In this document: piece after piece, positions 15,466 to 24,724 of the stretch
How positions within the stretch are numbered: position 1 is the first letter of the stretch
Layout: the number at the start of each line of letters is the position of its first letter
Assembly (NCBI GenBank): GCA_028292485.1
Contig: JAQGMG010000022.1
Span: 1 to 64,000 of the forward strand
Source: Rhodocyclales bacterium
GTDB taxonomy: Bacteria > Pseudomonadota > Gammaproteobacteria > Burkholderiales > Rhodocyclaceae
Length of the DNA: 64,000 bases
Direction: 5' to 3'
Program-made: the position numbers and the translations under genes
Notes under the pieces: generated by a model
The model's database searches: none
What the model was told of the DNA's origin: nothing
Seen by the model: the letters and a program-made list of their open reading frames with translations, nothing else

Positions 15466-17661
15466 TCAGCCTTTCGACAATTCCGCCGCGGGTGCGGCCT
15501 CGCTCAGGTGCCAGCGGTTCTTGCCGGAACGCTTGGCCACGTACATGGCAGCGTCGGCGCGCGTCAGCAGCGCGTCTGCCGAACGCTTGTCGAGCGGCAT
15601 ATGAACGGCGATGCCGATACTGGTGGACATCTGCATGCTGTGATCGCCGAGCTGGAATGGCGTTTGCATCGACGCGATGATCTTGTCGGCGAAGTTGCGT
15701 GCATCCTCTGCCGATGAAGTGAGCGATTCCAGCAGTATCGTGAATTCGTCACCGGCAAGACGCGCAACGGTGTCGGTCTGGCGCACACAGCCTTGCAGGC
15801 GCCTTGCGAACTGACGCAGCAGTTCATCCCCCATATCGTGGCCGATGGTGTCGTTGATCTTCTTGAAGCCGTCGAGGTCGAGGAACAGCAGACCGATGGC
15901 CTTGCTCCAGCGGTCCGCGCGCGCCATGGCCAGTGGCAAACGCTCGAGCAAGGCACGCCGGTTGGGCAGGCCAGTCAAGGTGTCTTCCAGCGCCTGGCGC
16001 TCGAGCCGCTGTTCTATCGCCTTGCGCTCGCTGATGTCATGCATCAGGCCGCTGATGACAAAGTCATCTCCGCGCTTGACGACCGAGGTAGTGACCTCTA
16101 CGGGAAATTCGCTACCGTCGCGCCGCAATGCGATCAGTTCAATGCGCTGATTGGCTGCGCTGCCCTCTCTCGTCTCCAGGAAATGTGTGATGCCGGGGTG
16201 CTGCGCCTCAATGTGACGTCGCGGCATGATGGTCTCGTCCAGGGTCTTGCCCAGCACTTCATCGCGCGTCCAACCGAATATGCGTTCAGCCTCGCGGTTC
16301 CACGCCGTGATGTGGCCGGCGGCGTCGATGCTCACGTAAGCTTCGTTGACATTGCGCAGGATGTCGCTGAGTACCGCCTCGCTCGCTCGCGCGGCGTTCT
16401 CGGCCGTGGCCTGCTCGCCAAGCGCGCGGCCGAGATGGTCGTTGGCTTCCTGCAAGGCGAGCGTACGTTCGTCGACGCGCGCTTCCAGTGAAGCGTTGAT
16501 GTCCCCCAACTCCCTGCTGTGGCGCTGCTCGGCAGCGACCATGTTGGCGACGGCCCGCGAGAGAACGAAGGCTTCGCGGTAGTCGTCGGCAAGGAGGATA
16601 GGTGCCTGCATGTCGCCAGCACCATGGCGGTCGGCGGCGCGCGCCAGCCCGGCCAGCGGCCGGGCAATACGCCACGCCAACAAATTCGCCATGATGAGCA
16701 CGACGCCGAATATGCCGATGCTCACGGCCAGCAGACGCTTCTGCAGATCCAGAAATGCGGCAAAAGCGACCTCGTCGAGCTCGCGCGCCAGCACGATCCA
16801 GCCGAGGCCAGGATAGCGCTTATGCCCTTGTGTTCGGATATAGCTGGTGGCGTAGCGCTTGCCGTCCGGCCATTTCTCGAACAGGTAGCCTTGCTTGCCT
16901 GCTTTGGCGGCGGCAACGCTGACAAGTTGCAACTTGTCGCCATCACGCGTCGCCGGCCCCAGCAGCACGTCGCCATCCCGATTGAGTATCCACATCTCGA
17001 CATTGAGGGATTTCTGGCGCGGATCGATCAAGGACAACTGCACGTTGCGCGCCCAGGCCCAGCTCAAATGGGTACCCACGACGCCCATCAGTTGGCCCTC
17101 CCGGTTCCGCAACGGCATGGCGATATCGACGAAACGCCGGGGCTCGTGCAACTCGGACAGTTTGTTTGTCGGCAGCACGATGTCATGAACATCCCCCACG
17201 AAAGGGCCTTTCAGCGCGCCCTTGAACCACGGCTCCGCGCTGATATCGGTGCCCTCCAGCAGGCCGCCAGTGGCGGCGACGACCTTGCCATCGGGCGTGG
17301 CCACGCCGATCCAGGCATAGTCCGTCACACTTTGCTTCAAGCGATCGATAACGGGCCGCGTGCGTAACGGGTCGATTCCCTCGGCGAAGACATTGGCATT
17401 CGCCAACCGGGAAATATCGTCATAGCGCTCCGACATGCCACGGTCGAGCGCATCGCGCATCTGCCACGCGATCTGGCTCAGCGACTCGCCAGCCTGGCGT
17501 TCGGCATACCCAGCGGCGAAACGATTGACGAGGAAAAGGAGCGGCACGACGATCAGAAGAACCGTCGCGACCACGCCCAGGTTAATCCAGGCGAATAAGC
17601 CGAGCCGCGGCTTCCTTTGCAGGTACTCGACACTCGTGGGGGAAGAATCTTGTGTCATCAA
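15466..17661 (-). CDS. Membrane-bound diguanylate cyclase (CACHE-HAMP-PAS-GGDEF)
   Basis: A 731-residue sensor. Membrane span at about 22-46, periplasmic double-CACHE-like sensor (about 50-300), second span (about 312-333), HAMP region to about 385, coiled coil (about 385-425), PAS domain (about 430-550, with HDISERKAIEQRL at its end) and GGDEF domain (about 560-725). The active-site signature reads RLAGDEF instead of RLGGDEF, a known functional variant. An RxxD inhibitory site (RQTD) lies 5 residues before it. There is no EAL domain. It probably makes c-di-GMP in response to a small extracellular ligand. It stands alone between the AT-rich island and relA. Confidence 0.9.
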   Translation of the reverse strand: MMTQDSSPTSVEYLQRKPRLGLFAWINLGVVATVLLIVVPLLFLVNRFAAGYAERQAGESLSQIAWQMRDALDRGMSERYDDISRLANANVFAEGIDPLRTRPVIDRLKQSVTDYAWIGVATPDGKVVAATGGLLEGTDISAEPWFKGALKGPFVGDVHDIVLPTNKLSELHEPRRFVDIAMPLRNREGQLMGVVGTHLSWAWARNVQLSLIDPRQKSLNVEMWILNRDGDVLLGPATRDGDKLQLVSVAAAKAGKQGYLFEKWPDGKRYATSYIRTQGHKRYPGLGWIVLARELDEVAFAAFLDLQKRLLAVSIGIFGVVLIMANLLAWRIARPLAGLARAADRHGAGDMQAPILLADDYREAFVLSRAVANMVAAEQRHSRELGDINASLEARVDERTLALQEANDHLGRALGEQATAENAARASEAVLSDILRNVNEAYVSIDAAGHITAWNREAERIFGWTRDEVLGKTLDETIMPRRHIEAQHPGITHFLETREGSAANQRIELIALRRDGSEFPVEVTTSVVKRGDDFVISGLMHDISERKAIEQRLERQALEDTLTGLPNRRALLERLPLAMARADRWSKAIGLLFLDLDGFKKINDTIGHDMGDELLRQFARRLQGCVRQTDTVARLAGDEFTILLESLTSSAEDARNFADKIIASMQTPFQLGDHSMQMSTSIGIAVHMPLDKRSADALLTRADAAMYVAKRSGKNRWHLSEAAPAAELSKG

Positions 17662-17812
17662 GCGACCTCACCACATATGAGCGCAGGCGCCGGACGAACG
17701 CCTTCGTAATATCGATAACGCATGAGTATATGGTGAAGCACCCATCAGAACACTGCGCCGCCCCAAATTGAACCGATTGCGGCGGGCACCGTTTGCGTGC
17801 CGTACGACCAGG

Positions 17813-20029
17813 TCAGCAGCGGCGCGCCGAGACCACGCCTTCGACTTCGCCGACCTGTTGCAGGATGCGCTGCACCAGCTCGACGTTGCTGACTTCGACA
17901 GTGAAGCGCATGTAAGCACGCGGCCCACGCGACACCGTGTTGACGCCGATGACGTTGAATTTGTCGCGCGAAAACACGTCGGAAATATCGCGCAGCAAAC
18001 CCTGGCGATCGTTGGCGTCGATGGCAATGTCTACCGGGTAGACTTCGCCGCGACCACCGCTTGTGCCCGCGTCTTTCTTGACCAGGCCGCCCCACTCCGT
18101 CGGCACGACGCGCTCGGGATGGCGTTGCGCAATATTGATGAAACTGCGGCAGTCGCTGCGATGAATCGAAACGCCGCGGCCACGTGTGACGAAGCCTTGA
18201 ATCGCGTCGGGCGGTACGGGCTTGCAGCAACGCGCCAGTTGCGTCAGCAATTTGCCGACACCGACAACCAGCACACCTTCTGCCGATTGACCGGCGCGGC
18301 TCTCGCCGATGACGAGCTCGGGCGGCGGCGGCGCGGGCACGTCGATCTGGAATGCATTCTGGATCTGCCGCGTGCTGACATCGCCACGCCCCACACCGAT
18401 GAAAAAGGTGTGCGTATCCTTGAAATTGAGCTTGCCCGCCAGATCGTCGAGACTGGTCTGGGTCTGCCCGAGGCGCTGCAGTTCGCGCGTGACAATGGCA
18501 CGCCCTTGCGAAGCGGTCTCTTCTTCGTCCTGCTGCACGAACCAGCGCCGCACCTTGGCGCGTGCGTTCGCCGTAACCAGGTAGCCAAGCTGCGGGTTGA
18601 GCCAGTCACGCGATGGCGCGCCCTGCTTGATGGTGATGATCTCGACGACCTCGCCGTTGTTCAGCGGCGTATCGAGCGGCACCATGGCGCCATTGACCTT
18701 GGCGCCACGGCAACGGTGGCCGAGGTCGGTATGCAGGCGGTATGCAAAATCGATAGGCGTTGCGCCCGCTGCAAGATCGAGCACACGGCCTTGTGGCGTC
18801 ACCACGTAGATGGTGTCGTCGAGCGCGGCGCGGCGCGTGTTCTCTTCCCACGATGTGATGTCGGTGACTTCGTCGCGCCATGACAACAGCTGACGCAGCA
18901 GCGCAATCTTCTCGTCGTAGGCACCGTCTGCCTTCTCGCCACCCTCCTTGTAGCGCCAATGCGCGGCAACACCAAGCTCGGCGTGGCGATGCATTTCATG
19001 GGTGCGGATCTGCACCTCCAGCGCTCGGCCGTCGGCAGCACGCACTGCCGTATGCAAGGACTGGTAGTTGTTGCCCTTGGGTTTGCGGATGTAATCGTCG
19101 AATTCGTTGGCGATCGGCGTCCACAACTCATGCACCAGGCTCAGCACGCCATAGCAATCCTTGACGTCATGGACCAGCACGCGCAATGCGCGAATGTCAT
19201 AGACCTGTTCGAAGTCGATGTTCTTCGACTGCATCTTGTTGCAGATGCTGAAGATGTGTTTCGGGCGGCCATAGATCTCGGCCTTGATGCCATGCTCGGC
19301 AATCGCTGTGTGCAGACGCGCGATGGAATCGGCAATGAAGGCTTCGCGCTCGACACGGCGCTCGTCGAGCATCTTCGCGACACGCTTGTAGGTCTCCGGC
19401 TCAAGGAAGCGGAAGGACAGGTCTTCCAGTTCCCACTTGAGTTGCCACACGCCCAGGCGGTTGGCCAGCGGTGCGTACAGGTCGATGCTCTCGCGTGCGA
19501 TGTCGGGCCGCACCTGCTCCTTGTTTTCGGTGAAATAGCGCAGCGTCTGCACGCGCGAAGCCAGGCGCAGCAGGATCACGCGCAGATCCTCCGCCATGGC
19601 GAGCACCATCTTGCGCAAGGTCTCGGTCTGGGCGTGCAGATCGGAGGCCGTAGCGTTCGGCGCAGGTTTGCTCAGCATGCGCAGGCTGTTGAGCCGCGAC
19701 AGTCCTTCAACGAGACGCGCCACGGGTGCGCCGAAACGCGACTCGATCTGCTCGACGTCGTGATGTCCATCCGCACCCACGGCAAACAACAGCGCTGCGA
19801 GCCGCGCGTCGATATCGAGACGCAGCGAAACGGCGATCAGCGTCATGCCCAGTGCGTGCTGCCAGACGCCTTCACCGCTGCCAAGCGTATGGCCGTGATA
19901 GACCGTCTGCGCCCAATCTATCGCTTGCGCCAACTGCGCACGTTCGGTCGGCCCGAGGCCTTCGGCCAGCAAATCCGGCAGCGAAGTATCGCCGTCGGTG
20001 TTGGCCACTGAGTGTTGAACTGAAACCAT
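17813..20029 (-). CDS. relA: RelA-type (p)ppGpp synthetase
   Basis: A 738-residue RelA/SpoT homologue. The N-terminal HD region has lost the hydrolase HD motif (FAVGADGHHDVEQIESRFG is in its place), so it should not degrade (p)ppGpp. The synthetase domain (about 190-310) has YGRPKHIFSICNKMQ and the acidic EFDD signature of monofunctional RelA rather than the RFKD of bifunctional enzymes. TGS (about 380-445), a zinc-finger/helical region with CCKPVPPD and a C-terminal ACT domain follow. Start 20029 gives the family's usual length; the frame continues to 20164 without family-like sequence. It should respond to uncharged tRNA on the ribosome. A separate spoT is expected elsewhere. Confidence 0.93.
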   Translation of the reverse strand: MVSVQHSVANTDGDTSLPDLLAEGLGPTERAQLAQAIDWAQTVYHGHTLGSGEGVWQHALGMTLIAVSLRLDIDARLAALLFAVGADGHHDVEQIESRFGAPVARLVEGLSRLNSLRMLSKPAPNATASDLHAQTETLRKMVLAMAEDLRVILLRLASRVQTLRYFTENKEQVRPDIARESIDLYAPLANRLGVWQLKWELEDLSFRFLEPETYKRVAKMLDERRVEREAFIADSIARLHTAIAEHGIKAEIYGRPKHIFSICNKMQSKNIDFEQVYDIRALRVLVHDVKDCYGVLSLVHELWTPIANEFDDYIRKPKGNNYQSLHTAVRAADGRALEVQIRTHEMHRHAELGVAAHWRYKEGGEKADGAYDEKIALLRQLLSWRDEVTDITSWEENTRRAALDDTIYVVTPQGRVLDLAAGATPIDFAYRLHTDLGHRCRGAKVNGAMVPLDTPLNNGEVVEIITIKQGAPSRDWLNPQLGYLVTANARAKVRRWFVQQDEEETASQGRAIVTRELQRLGQTQTSLDDLAGKLNFKDTHTFFIGVGRGDVSTRQIQNAFQIDVPAPPPPELVIGESRAGQSAEGVLVVGVGKLLTQLARCCKPVPPDAIQGFVTRGRGVSIHRSDCRSFINIAQRHPERVVPTEWGGLVKKDAGTSGGRGEVYPVDIAIDANDRQGLLRDISDVFSRDKFNVIGVNTVSRGPRAYMRFTVEVSNVELVQRILQQVGEVEGVVSARRC

Positions 20030-20316
20030 GGCGGAATTATCCCATAGCAGTACGGCAATCCCAGCGCTTTCGCGCGCTCCTCCCAGCGAGCACGAAACGG
20101 GCCAGCCGCGCCCGGGAACCAAGGCCCTCGACAACTCCTGACGGGTCGAGACAATGCGCTCCATATCCGCAGATATTGACGTCGTTGAGCGACGTTGGCG
20201 ACCCGTTCCAACCGTGTCGGTTTTTGTTGTGGCCGAGCCCGGATCCGCTTCCTATGCTTAGATTGCTGCGTCCGCAGCACCGACCGTTCCACGCATCACA
20301 CTGCCCGGAGGCCCGT

Positions 20317-20712
20317 ATGACCACCACCTGGATTCTTGTTGCCAACGCCCGCAATGCCCGCCTGTTTGCCAATCACGGCCCCGATAAAGGTCTTGAACTG
20401 GTGCAGACATGCATGGCCGAGGAATTGGAAACGGATCCTCCACAAAATGGTCGCCTGTCTCGCCGTGCTGATCTGCCACGACAAACAGCGCGCGGTTTCG
20501 CTCATCGATTGGCGAGCGATCTTTACAAGGGACGAAGTCGAGGACGATACGCTCAAGCCATCATCGTCGCCCCGCCCTCGTTCATGGGCATGCTCAACGC
20601 CGAGCTGGACGGCCCGACAGACAAGATGGTGAGCAGCAGAGTAGGCAAGGACTACACCCGCACTGAAGCACGGGCGCTGCGGCAGCACCTTGGGGGTTGC
20701 CTCTGCCTGTGA
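20317..20712 (+). CDS. Host attachment protein family (bacterial eRF1-like)
   Basis: A 131-residue protein starting TTTWILVANARNARLF, the opening strand of the 'host attachment protein' family, which resembles part of the archaeo-eukaryotic release-factor fold. IIVAPPSFMGML lies near 85-96 and a conserved KDYT about 111-114. Start 20317 is fixed by CGGAGG just upstream. The family name came from plant-associated bacteria, but its molecular role is unclear; an RNA- or ribosome-related role has been suggested for the fold. It is divergent from relA across 287 bp and ends at a strong terminator. Confidence 0.78.
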   Translation: MTTTWILVANARNARLFANHGPDKGLELVQTCMAEELETDPPQNGRLSRRADLPRQTARGFAHRLASDLYKGRSRGRYAQAIIVAPPSFMGMLNAELDGPTDKMVSSRVGKDYTRTEARALRQHLGGCLCL

Positions 20713-20728
20713 CGCAGCTTGCGTTCAT

Positions 20729-20759
20729 GAAAAAGGCATCCATGTGGATGCCTTTTTTT
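20729..20759 (+). terminator. Rho-independent terminator
   Basis: AAAGGCATCCA pairs with TGGATGCCTTT around a 2-nt centre and is followed by T residues, 17 bp after the host-attachment gene. Confidence 0.9.
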
Positions 20760-20794
20760 CATGGACCTACTTCATACGTCAGCTTTTCAAATCC

Positions 20795-20873
20795 GTCATT
20801 CCCGCGAAAGCGGGAATCCACTCGATGGCACAGACCTCACGTAGAAGTGGATTCCCGCTTTCGCGGGAATGAC
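20795..20873. repeat. REP-like inverted pair (ATTCCCGCGAAAGCGGGAAT type)
   Basis: A perfect 27-bp inverted repeat (arms 20795-20821 and 20847-20873, 25-bp spacer). Each arm holds the self-complementary TTCCCGC-GAAA-GCGGGAA hairpin. This core is widespread in proteobacterial intergenic regions. It lies between a terminator and the 3' end of ispF and is different from the repeat at 6542-6615. Confidence 0.8.
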
Positions 20874-20885
20874 GAAAACTGGAGC

Positions 20886-21380
20886 TCAGCGCTCCGAGCG
20901 CATCAACAAGACTACCGCCTGCGTCGCTATGCCCTCTTGCCGCCCGACGAAGCCGAGCTTCTCGGAGGTTTTCCCCTTGACGTTGACGCAACTGACATCA
21001 ACGCACAGATCGGCAGCGATATTTCCGATCATGGCAGTGGCATAGGGAGCGATTTTTGGTGCCTGCGCGATGATGGTGGCATCCACATTCACCACCTGCC
21101 AGCCCGCTTCGTGCACGCGACGCATCGCTTCACGCAGCAGCACGCGGCTGTCCGCGCCCTCGAAGGCCGGGTCGGTGTCAGGAAAGAGGCGGCCGATATC
21201 GCCCAGACCGGCCGCGCCGAGAATGGCGTCGGTGATGGCATGGAGTAAGGCATCAGCATCGGAATGGCCCAGCAGACCTTTGTCGAAAGGAATGTGCACG
21301 CCGCCCAGAATCAGCTTGCGGCCTTCGACCAGTGCGTGAACATCGAGGCCTTGCCCTATGCGAAATGGTGACTGGCTCAT
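20886..21380 (-). CDS. ispF: 2-C-methyl-D-erythritol 2,4-cyclodiphosphate synthase
   Basis: A 164-residue IspF of normal length. It starts with RIGQGLDVH (metal-binding Asp and His), then [13 protein letters not shown] and [11 protein letters not shown], and ends with [20 protein letters not shown], all diagnostic. It converts CDP-ME 2-phosphate into the cyclic diphosphate in the MEP isoprenoid pathway. It lies 31 bp downstream of ispD on the same strand, the usual order in betaproteobacteria. The third pathway gene ispE is at 42341-43255. Confidence 0.97.
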   Translation of the reverse strand: MSQSPFRIGQGLDVHALVEGRKLILGGVHIPFDKGLLGHSDADALLHAITDAILGAAGLGDIGRLFPDTDPAFEGADSRVLLREAMRRVHEAGWQVVNVDATIIAQAPKIAPYATAMIGNIAADLCVDVSCVNVKGKTSEKLGFVGRQEGIATQAVVLLMRSER

Positions 21381-21411
21381 CGCGCTATTCCCGTTGCTTG
21401 ATTCGTATTAC

Positions 21412-22122
21412 TCACTCAGATGCTCTCTTCCTGGATAACAATATCTGCGCAGCCAGCGCCAGATCCTGCGGGTAGGTGACTTTGAAATTGGTGATGTCTG
21501 CTGCAATGAGTCGCGGTTGAAAACCGAGCGCCTCGACTGCCCCCGCCTCGTCAGTAACCTTGTCCTCATGACCCAGCGCGCGCCGTAACAAGCCGTAACG
21601 GAACATCTGCGGTGTCTGCGCCTGCCACAGATCGTCACGTGACACCGTGGCGTCAACACGTGCTGCCGCTGCGCGGTCGGCCCGTTTGAGCGTGTCGGCC
21701 ACCGGCACTGCCAGCAAGCCGCCAACGGGATCATCGTGCAAGCCATCAATCAGGGTGTCGACATGCGCAACGGTCAGACACGCGCGGGCTGCATCATGGA
21801 CCAGCACCCAGTCGTTCTCGGCCGCGTCGAGCTGCGCCAGAGCGTTGGCGACGCTGGCTGCACGGGTATCGCCACCAACGAACATTGGCCGCAAACGCTC
21901 ACCCAGTGCGCTCCAGTCGAATCTTTCCCACCAGCTATCGTCTGGCGCCAGCACCACCAGTACCAGATCGATGCGTGGCACGCGTGTCAGCGTTTGCAGG
22001 GCATGCCACAGAAGGGGCCGCTCGTTCAACTCGATATATTGTTTTGGTCGCTCCGATCTCATGCGACTGCCGCTGCCGGCAGCGGGAACGATGGCAATAA
22101 AACGGGGAGGAAGCGCTGACAT
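21412..22122 (-). CDS. ispD: 2-C-methyl-D-erythritol 4-phosphate cytidylyltransferase
   Basis: A 236-residue nucleotidyltransferase. AIVPAAGSGSRM (about 9-20) is the CTP-binding loop, KQYIELNERPLLWHAL follows, and VLVHDAARACL and DTLKRAD lie in the substrate region. It makes CDP-methylerythritol in the MEP pathway and is co-transcribed with ispF. No strong Shine-Dalgarno sequence precedes the ATG at 22122; start choice rests on alignment with the usual N-terminus. Confidence 0.96.
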   Translation of the reverse strand: MSALPPRFIAIVPAAGSGSRMRSERPKQYIELNERPLLWHALQTLTRVPRIDLVLVVLAPDDSWWERFDWSALGERLRPMFVGGDTRAASVANALAQLDAAENDWVLVHDAARACLTVAHVDTLIDGLHDDPVGGLLAVPVADTLKRADRAAAARVDATVSRDDLWQAQTPQMFRYGLLRRALGHEDKVTDEAGAVEALGFQPRLIAADITNFKVTYPQDLALAAQILLSRKRASE

Positions 22123-22263
22123 GCCGGGATTTTACGCCGCGTTTCCGCGCCACGGGGTCGGCGGCAGTTAGGCTATGCTTTGACAGGCATCGCGAGTACG
22201 CGTCCCGGATGACCGGACCGCTGTGCAACAGCACGACAAGTCCTACCCAAACAACTGCGATCG

Positions 22264-22977
22264 ATGAAACTCACTCTTCGCCACACCGATATCCGCATCC
22301 AGGCCGAACGCGTCTGGCTCGACGCCCTGCTCTCGCATGCGCCCGATGTCCGCGGACTGATCATTCAGGCGGCACCCTACATCAGCCAGTTGAGCGAGTC
22401 GCGGGAAAACCACGCCGCCAAGCGCTTGCGCGAAGCGGGCTTCGGTACCTTGCTGGTGAGCATGCTCACACCTTATGAAGAGTCGCGCGACCCGGATGTT
22501 CGCTATGACGTGTCGCTGCTGACACGCCGTCTGCAAGCCCTTCTCGTGTGGATAGATCAACAGCCGCAACTCACTACGCTGCCCGTCGGTTTGCTTGCCA
22601 TCGGCACGGTGGCGGCCGCAGGCGTGCGCCACGTCGCACGCGACCCCGAACGCGTCAGTGCCCTGGTCATTCGTTGCGGCCGTGCAGACCTCGCCGGCGC
22701 CGAGCCGCTCCGACGCTTGACGATTCCGACGCTGGTGCTGGTGCCTGGCAACGAACCAGAGCTTCTGCGCCCGAATCAGCAAGCCTATGCCTTGATGGGG
22801 CAGACCAAGGCATGGCAGGAAATTCCGGATGCGAGTGCCAGCCTGATCGAACCCGGCACGCTGGAAGTTGCGGCCAAAGCGGCCAGTGAATGGTTCGGCA
22901 CGCATATGCCGGTTACGCCGGTCGCAAGCGTGGAACCAGCGGCTCCCGATACACCCTCTCCCTCCACGGACGCGTAA
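22264..22977 (+). CDS. Alpha/beta-hydrolase-like protein with degenerate nucleophile
   Basis: A 237-residue protein resembling dienelactone-hydrolase-like members of the alpha/beta-hydrolase fold. The strand-turn-helix reads LPVGLLAIGTVAAAGVRHVA (about 106-125). Relatives as I recall them have a GASTG elbow there, so the catalytic Ser is replaced by Gly114. The later IPTLVLVPGNEPELL strand occupies the position of the acid residue. The last 25 residues are Pro/Ser/Thr/Ala-rich. It is probably cytosolic and non-catalytic, or uses other chemistry. It lies divergent from ispD and 133 bp before aat. Function is not known. Confidence 0.6.
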   Translation: MKLTLRHTDIRIQAERVWLDALLSHAPDVRGLIIQAAPYISQLSESRENHAAKRLREAGFGTLLVSMLTPYEESRDPDVRYDVSLLTRRLQALLVWIDQQPQLTTLPVGLLAIGTVAAAGVRHVARDPERVSALVIRCGRADLAGAEPLRRLTIPTLVLVPGNEPELLRPNQQAYALMGQTKAWQEIPDASASLIEPGTLEVAAKAASEWFGTHMPVTPVASVEPAAPDTPSPSTDA

Positions 22978-23110
22978 TCATCACAATGCGACGAACTCCA
23001 TCCATCGAATCGGCTTCAAGCTGCGAACCGTCGGGGCGAAATGATTTTGGCATTGTGCTGAACCGGTAAAGCGGGCGACACTGCGATATCCCGCTGCGTT
23101 TCCAGATTGC

Positions 23111-23884
23111 ATGATCCCCTGGCTCGATCCGGCCGCTCCGCCGTGCTTTCCTCTCACCCATCTCGCACTGCGCGAGCCCAATGGCTTGCTGGCAGCGGGT
23201 GGGGCACTGTCTCCGGACTGGCTATTGACGGCATACCAACAGGGGGTTTTTCCGTGGTTCTCTGAGGGAGAACCAATCCTGTGGTGGAGCCCGGACCCCC
23301 GTATGGTGGTCTTGCCAGCTGAATTGCGCCTCACCCGCTCACTGCTCAAGACCTTGCGCAGTGGTTGCTTCGAAGTGAGATGCGATACGGCATTCGCACG
23401 CGTCATGGAAGCCTGCGCCGCGCCGCGCGAGATCGGCGGCGGGACATGGATCAGTCCTCAAATTCTGGCGGCCTATTGCCGTATATATGAGATGGGCTGG
23501 GCGCACAGTATTGAAGCGTGGCTGGATGATGAACTCGTCGGCGGTCTGTATGGCGTGGCCATCGGGCGTGTGTTCTACGGCGAATCCATGTTTCACCGCG
23601 CCACTGACGCGTCCAAGGTTGCTTTTGCCCACTTGGTCAGATTGCTAGAGAGGCAAAATTTTGCCGTGATAGATTGCCAGATGACGACGTCGCATTTGCG
23701 TTCTCTTGGCGGGCGCGAGCTGCCGCGCAACGAGTTTCTGCACGGGCTGGCCGAATGGACGCAGGAAAATGTACGGCCCGGCAAATGGTGCGGCGAGAAT
23801 CTGGACTTCGACTGGTCTTCTCGGCACGGCAGGAGTTCGGGCAAGCTCGCGAACAGCGGCGAAACGCAGTCGGAATTGAGTTGA
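23111..23884 (+). CDS. aat: Leucyl/phenylalanyl-tRNA-protein transferase
   Basis: A 257-residue cytosolic Aat. Family hallmarks are [28 protein letters not shown] (about 24-51), [18 protein letters not shown], and [25 protein letters not shown] (about 153-178). It adds Leu or Phe to proteins with N-terminal Arg or Lys, marking them for ClpS/ClpAP in the N-degron pathway. It is followed 37 bp later by bpt, which feeds the same pathway. Confidence 0.96.
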   Translation: MIPWLDPAAPPCFPLTHLALREPNGLLAAGGALSPDWLLTAYQQGVFPWFSEGEPILWWSPDPRMVVLPAELRLTRSLLKTLRSGCFEVRCDTAFARVMEACAAPREIGGGTWISPQILAAYCRIYEMGWAHSIEAWLDDELVGGLYGVAIGRVFYGESMFHRATDASKVAFAHLVRLLERQNFAVIDCQMTTSHLRSLGGRELPRNEFLHGLAEWTQENVRPGKWCGENLDFDWSSRHGRSSGKLANSGETQSELS

Positions 23885-23921
23885 AAACAATGGGCAGCAT
23901 CAGTATGGCGAGGTTCGAATC

Positions 23922-24671
23922 ATGTCTCTGTTGAAGGATCTTCCCTATTCCTTCCTGCAGTTCTACGCAACGGCGCCTTATGGCTGTTCGTATCTGACAG
24001 ACCGGACCGCGCGCTCGCAAGTCGCCACGCCAAGCCACATGATCGACACCGCGCTGTACAGCGAGCTCGTGCAGAGCGGTTTTCGCCGCAGCGGCGTATT
24101 CACCTACCGCCCTTATTGCGACGCGTGCCAGGCTTGCGTGCCGGTGCGCATTCCCGTCGCTGCCTTCAAGCCCGATCGCAGTCAGCGGCGCGCCTGGCAA
24201 CACCATTTTCAGCTTGTGCCGCGCGAACATCCGATGAGCTTCCGCGACGAACATTACGATCTGTACCAGCGCTACCAGCTCTCACGCCACGCAGGCGGCG
24301 GCATGGATCAGGACAGCCGTGAGCAGTACACGCATTTCCTGCTGCAAAGCCAGGTGGATACGCGCATGGTGGAATTCCGCGATCCCGACGGCACGCTGCG
24401 TATGGTCTCGGTCATCGACTGCCTGACCGATGGCCTGTCGAGCGTCTACACCTTCTTCGATCCCGATTTGCCGCACGCCAGCTTTGGCACGTACAGCATC
24501 CTCTGGCAAATCGAGGCCTGCCGCATGATGGATCGCCCTTACCTGTACCTGGGCTACTGGATTCGCGACTCCATCAAGATGAACTACAAGCAACGCTTCC
24601 GTCCACTCGAAGGCCGGGTAGCCGGCGAGTGGCGCGCGTTGTCAGATGATGATCTGGCACAACTGGGCTAG
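23922..24671 (+). CDS. bpt: Aspartate/glutamate leucyltransferase
   Basis: A 249-residue Bpt (bacterial ATE family). The N-terminal domain has [14 protein letters not shown] and the Cys cluster [10 protein letters not shown] (about 65-74); the C-terminal GNAT-like part has [20 protein letters not shown] and [16 protein letters not shown]. It transfers Leu to N-terminal Asp or Glu, complementing Aat. Adjacent placement of aat and bpt suggests one transcript dedicated to N-degron tagging. Confidence 0.95.
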   Translation: MSLLKDLPYSFLQFYATAPYGCSYLTDRTARSQVATPSHMIDTALYSELVQSGFRRSGVFTYRPYCDACQACVPVRIPVAAFKPDRSQRRAWQHHFQLVPREHPMSFRDEHYDLYQRYQLSRHAGGGMDQDSREQYTHFLLQSQVDTRMVEFRDPDGTLRMVSVIDCLTDGLSSVYTFFDPDLPHASFGTYSILWQIEACRMMDRPYLYLGYWIRDSIKMNYKQRFRPLEGRVAGEWRALSDDDLAQLG

Positions 24672-24724
24672 ATTCTCGATCTGCATAATTCTGCATAACC
24701 CCGACGACGGACAAGAATCTCTTC

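Noticed and set aside
16519-17367. Plus-strand frame of 282 residues opposite the CACHE-GGDEF gene
   Set aside because: Shadow frame; the minus-strand gene is certain.
15466-17661. AGDEF in the diguanylate cyclase as a sign of inactivity
   Set aside because: AGDEF variants are known to be active, and the rest of the domain and the inhibitory site are intact.
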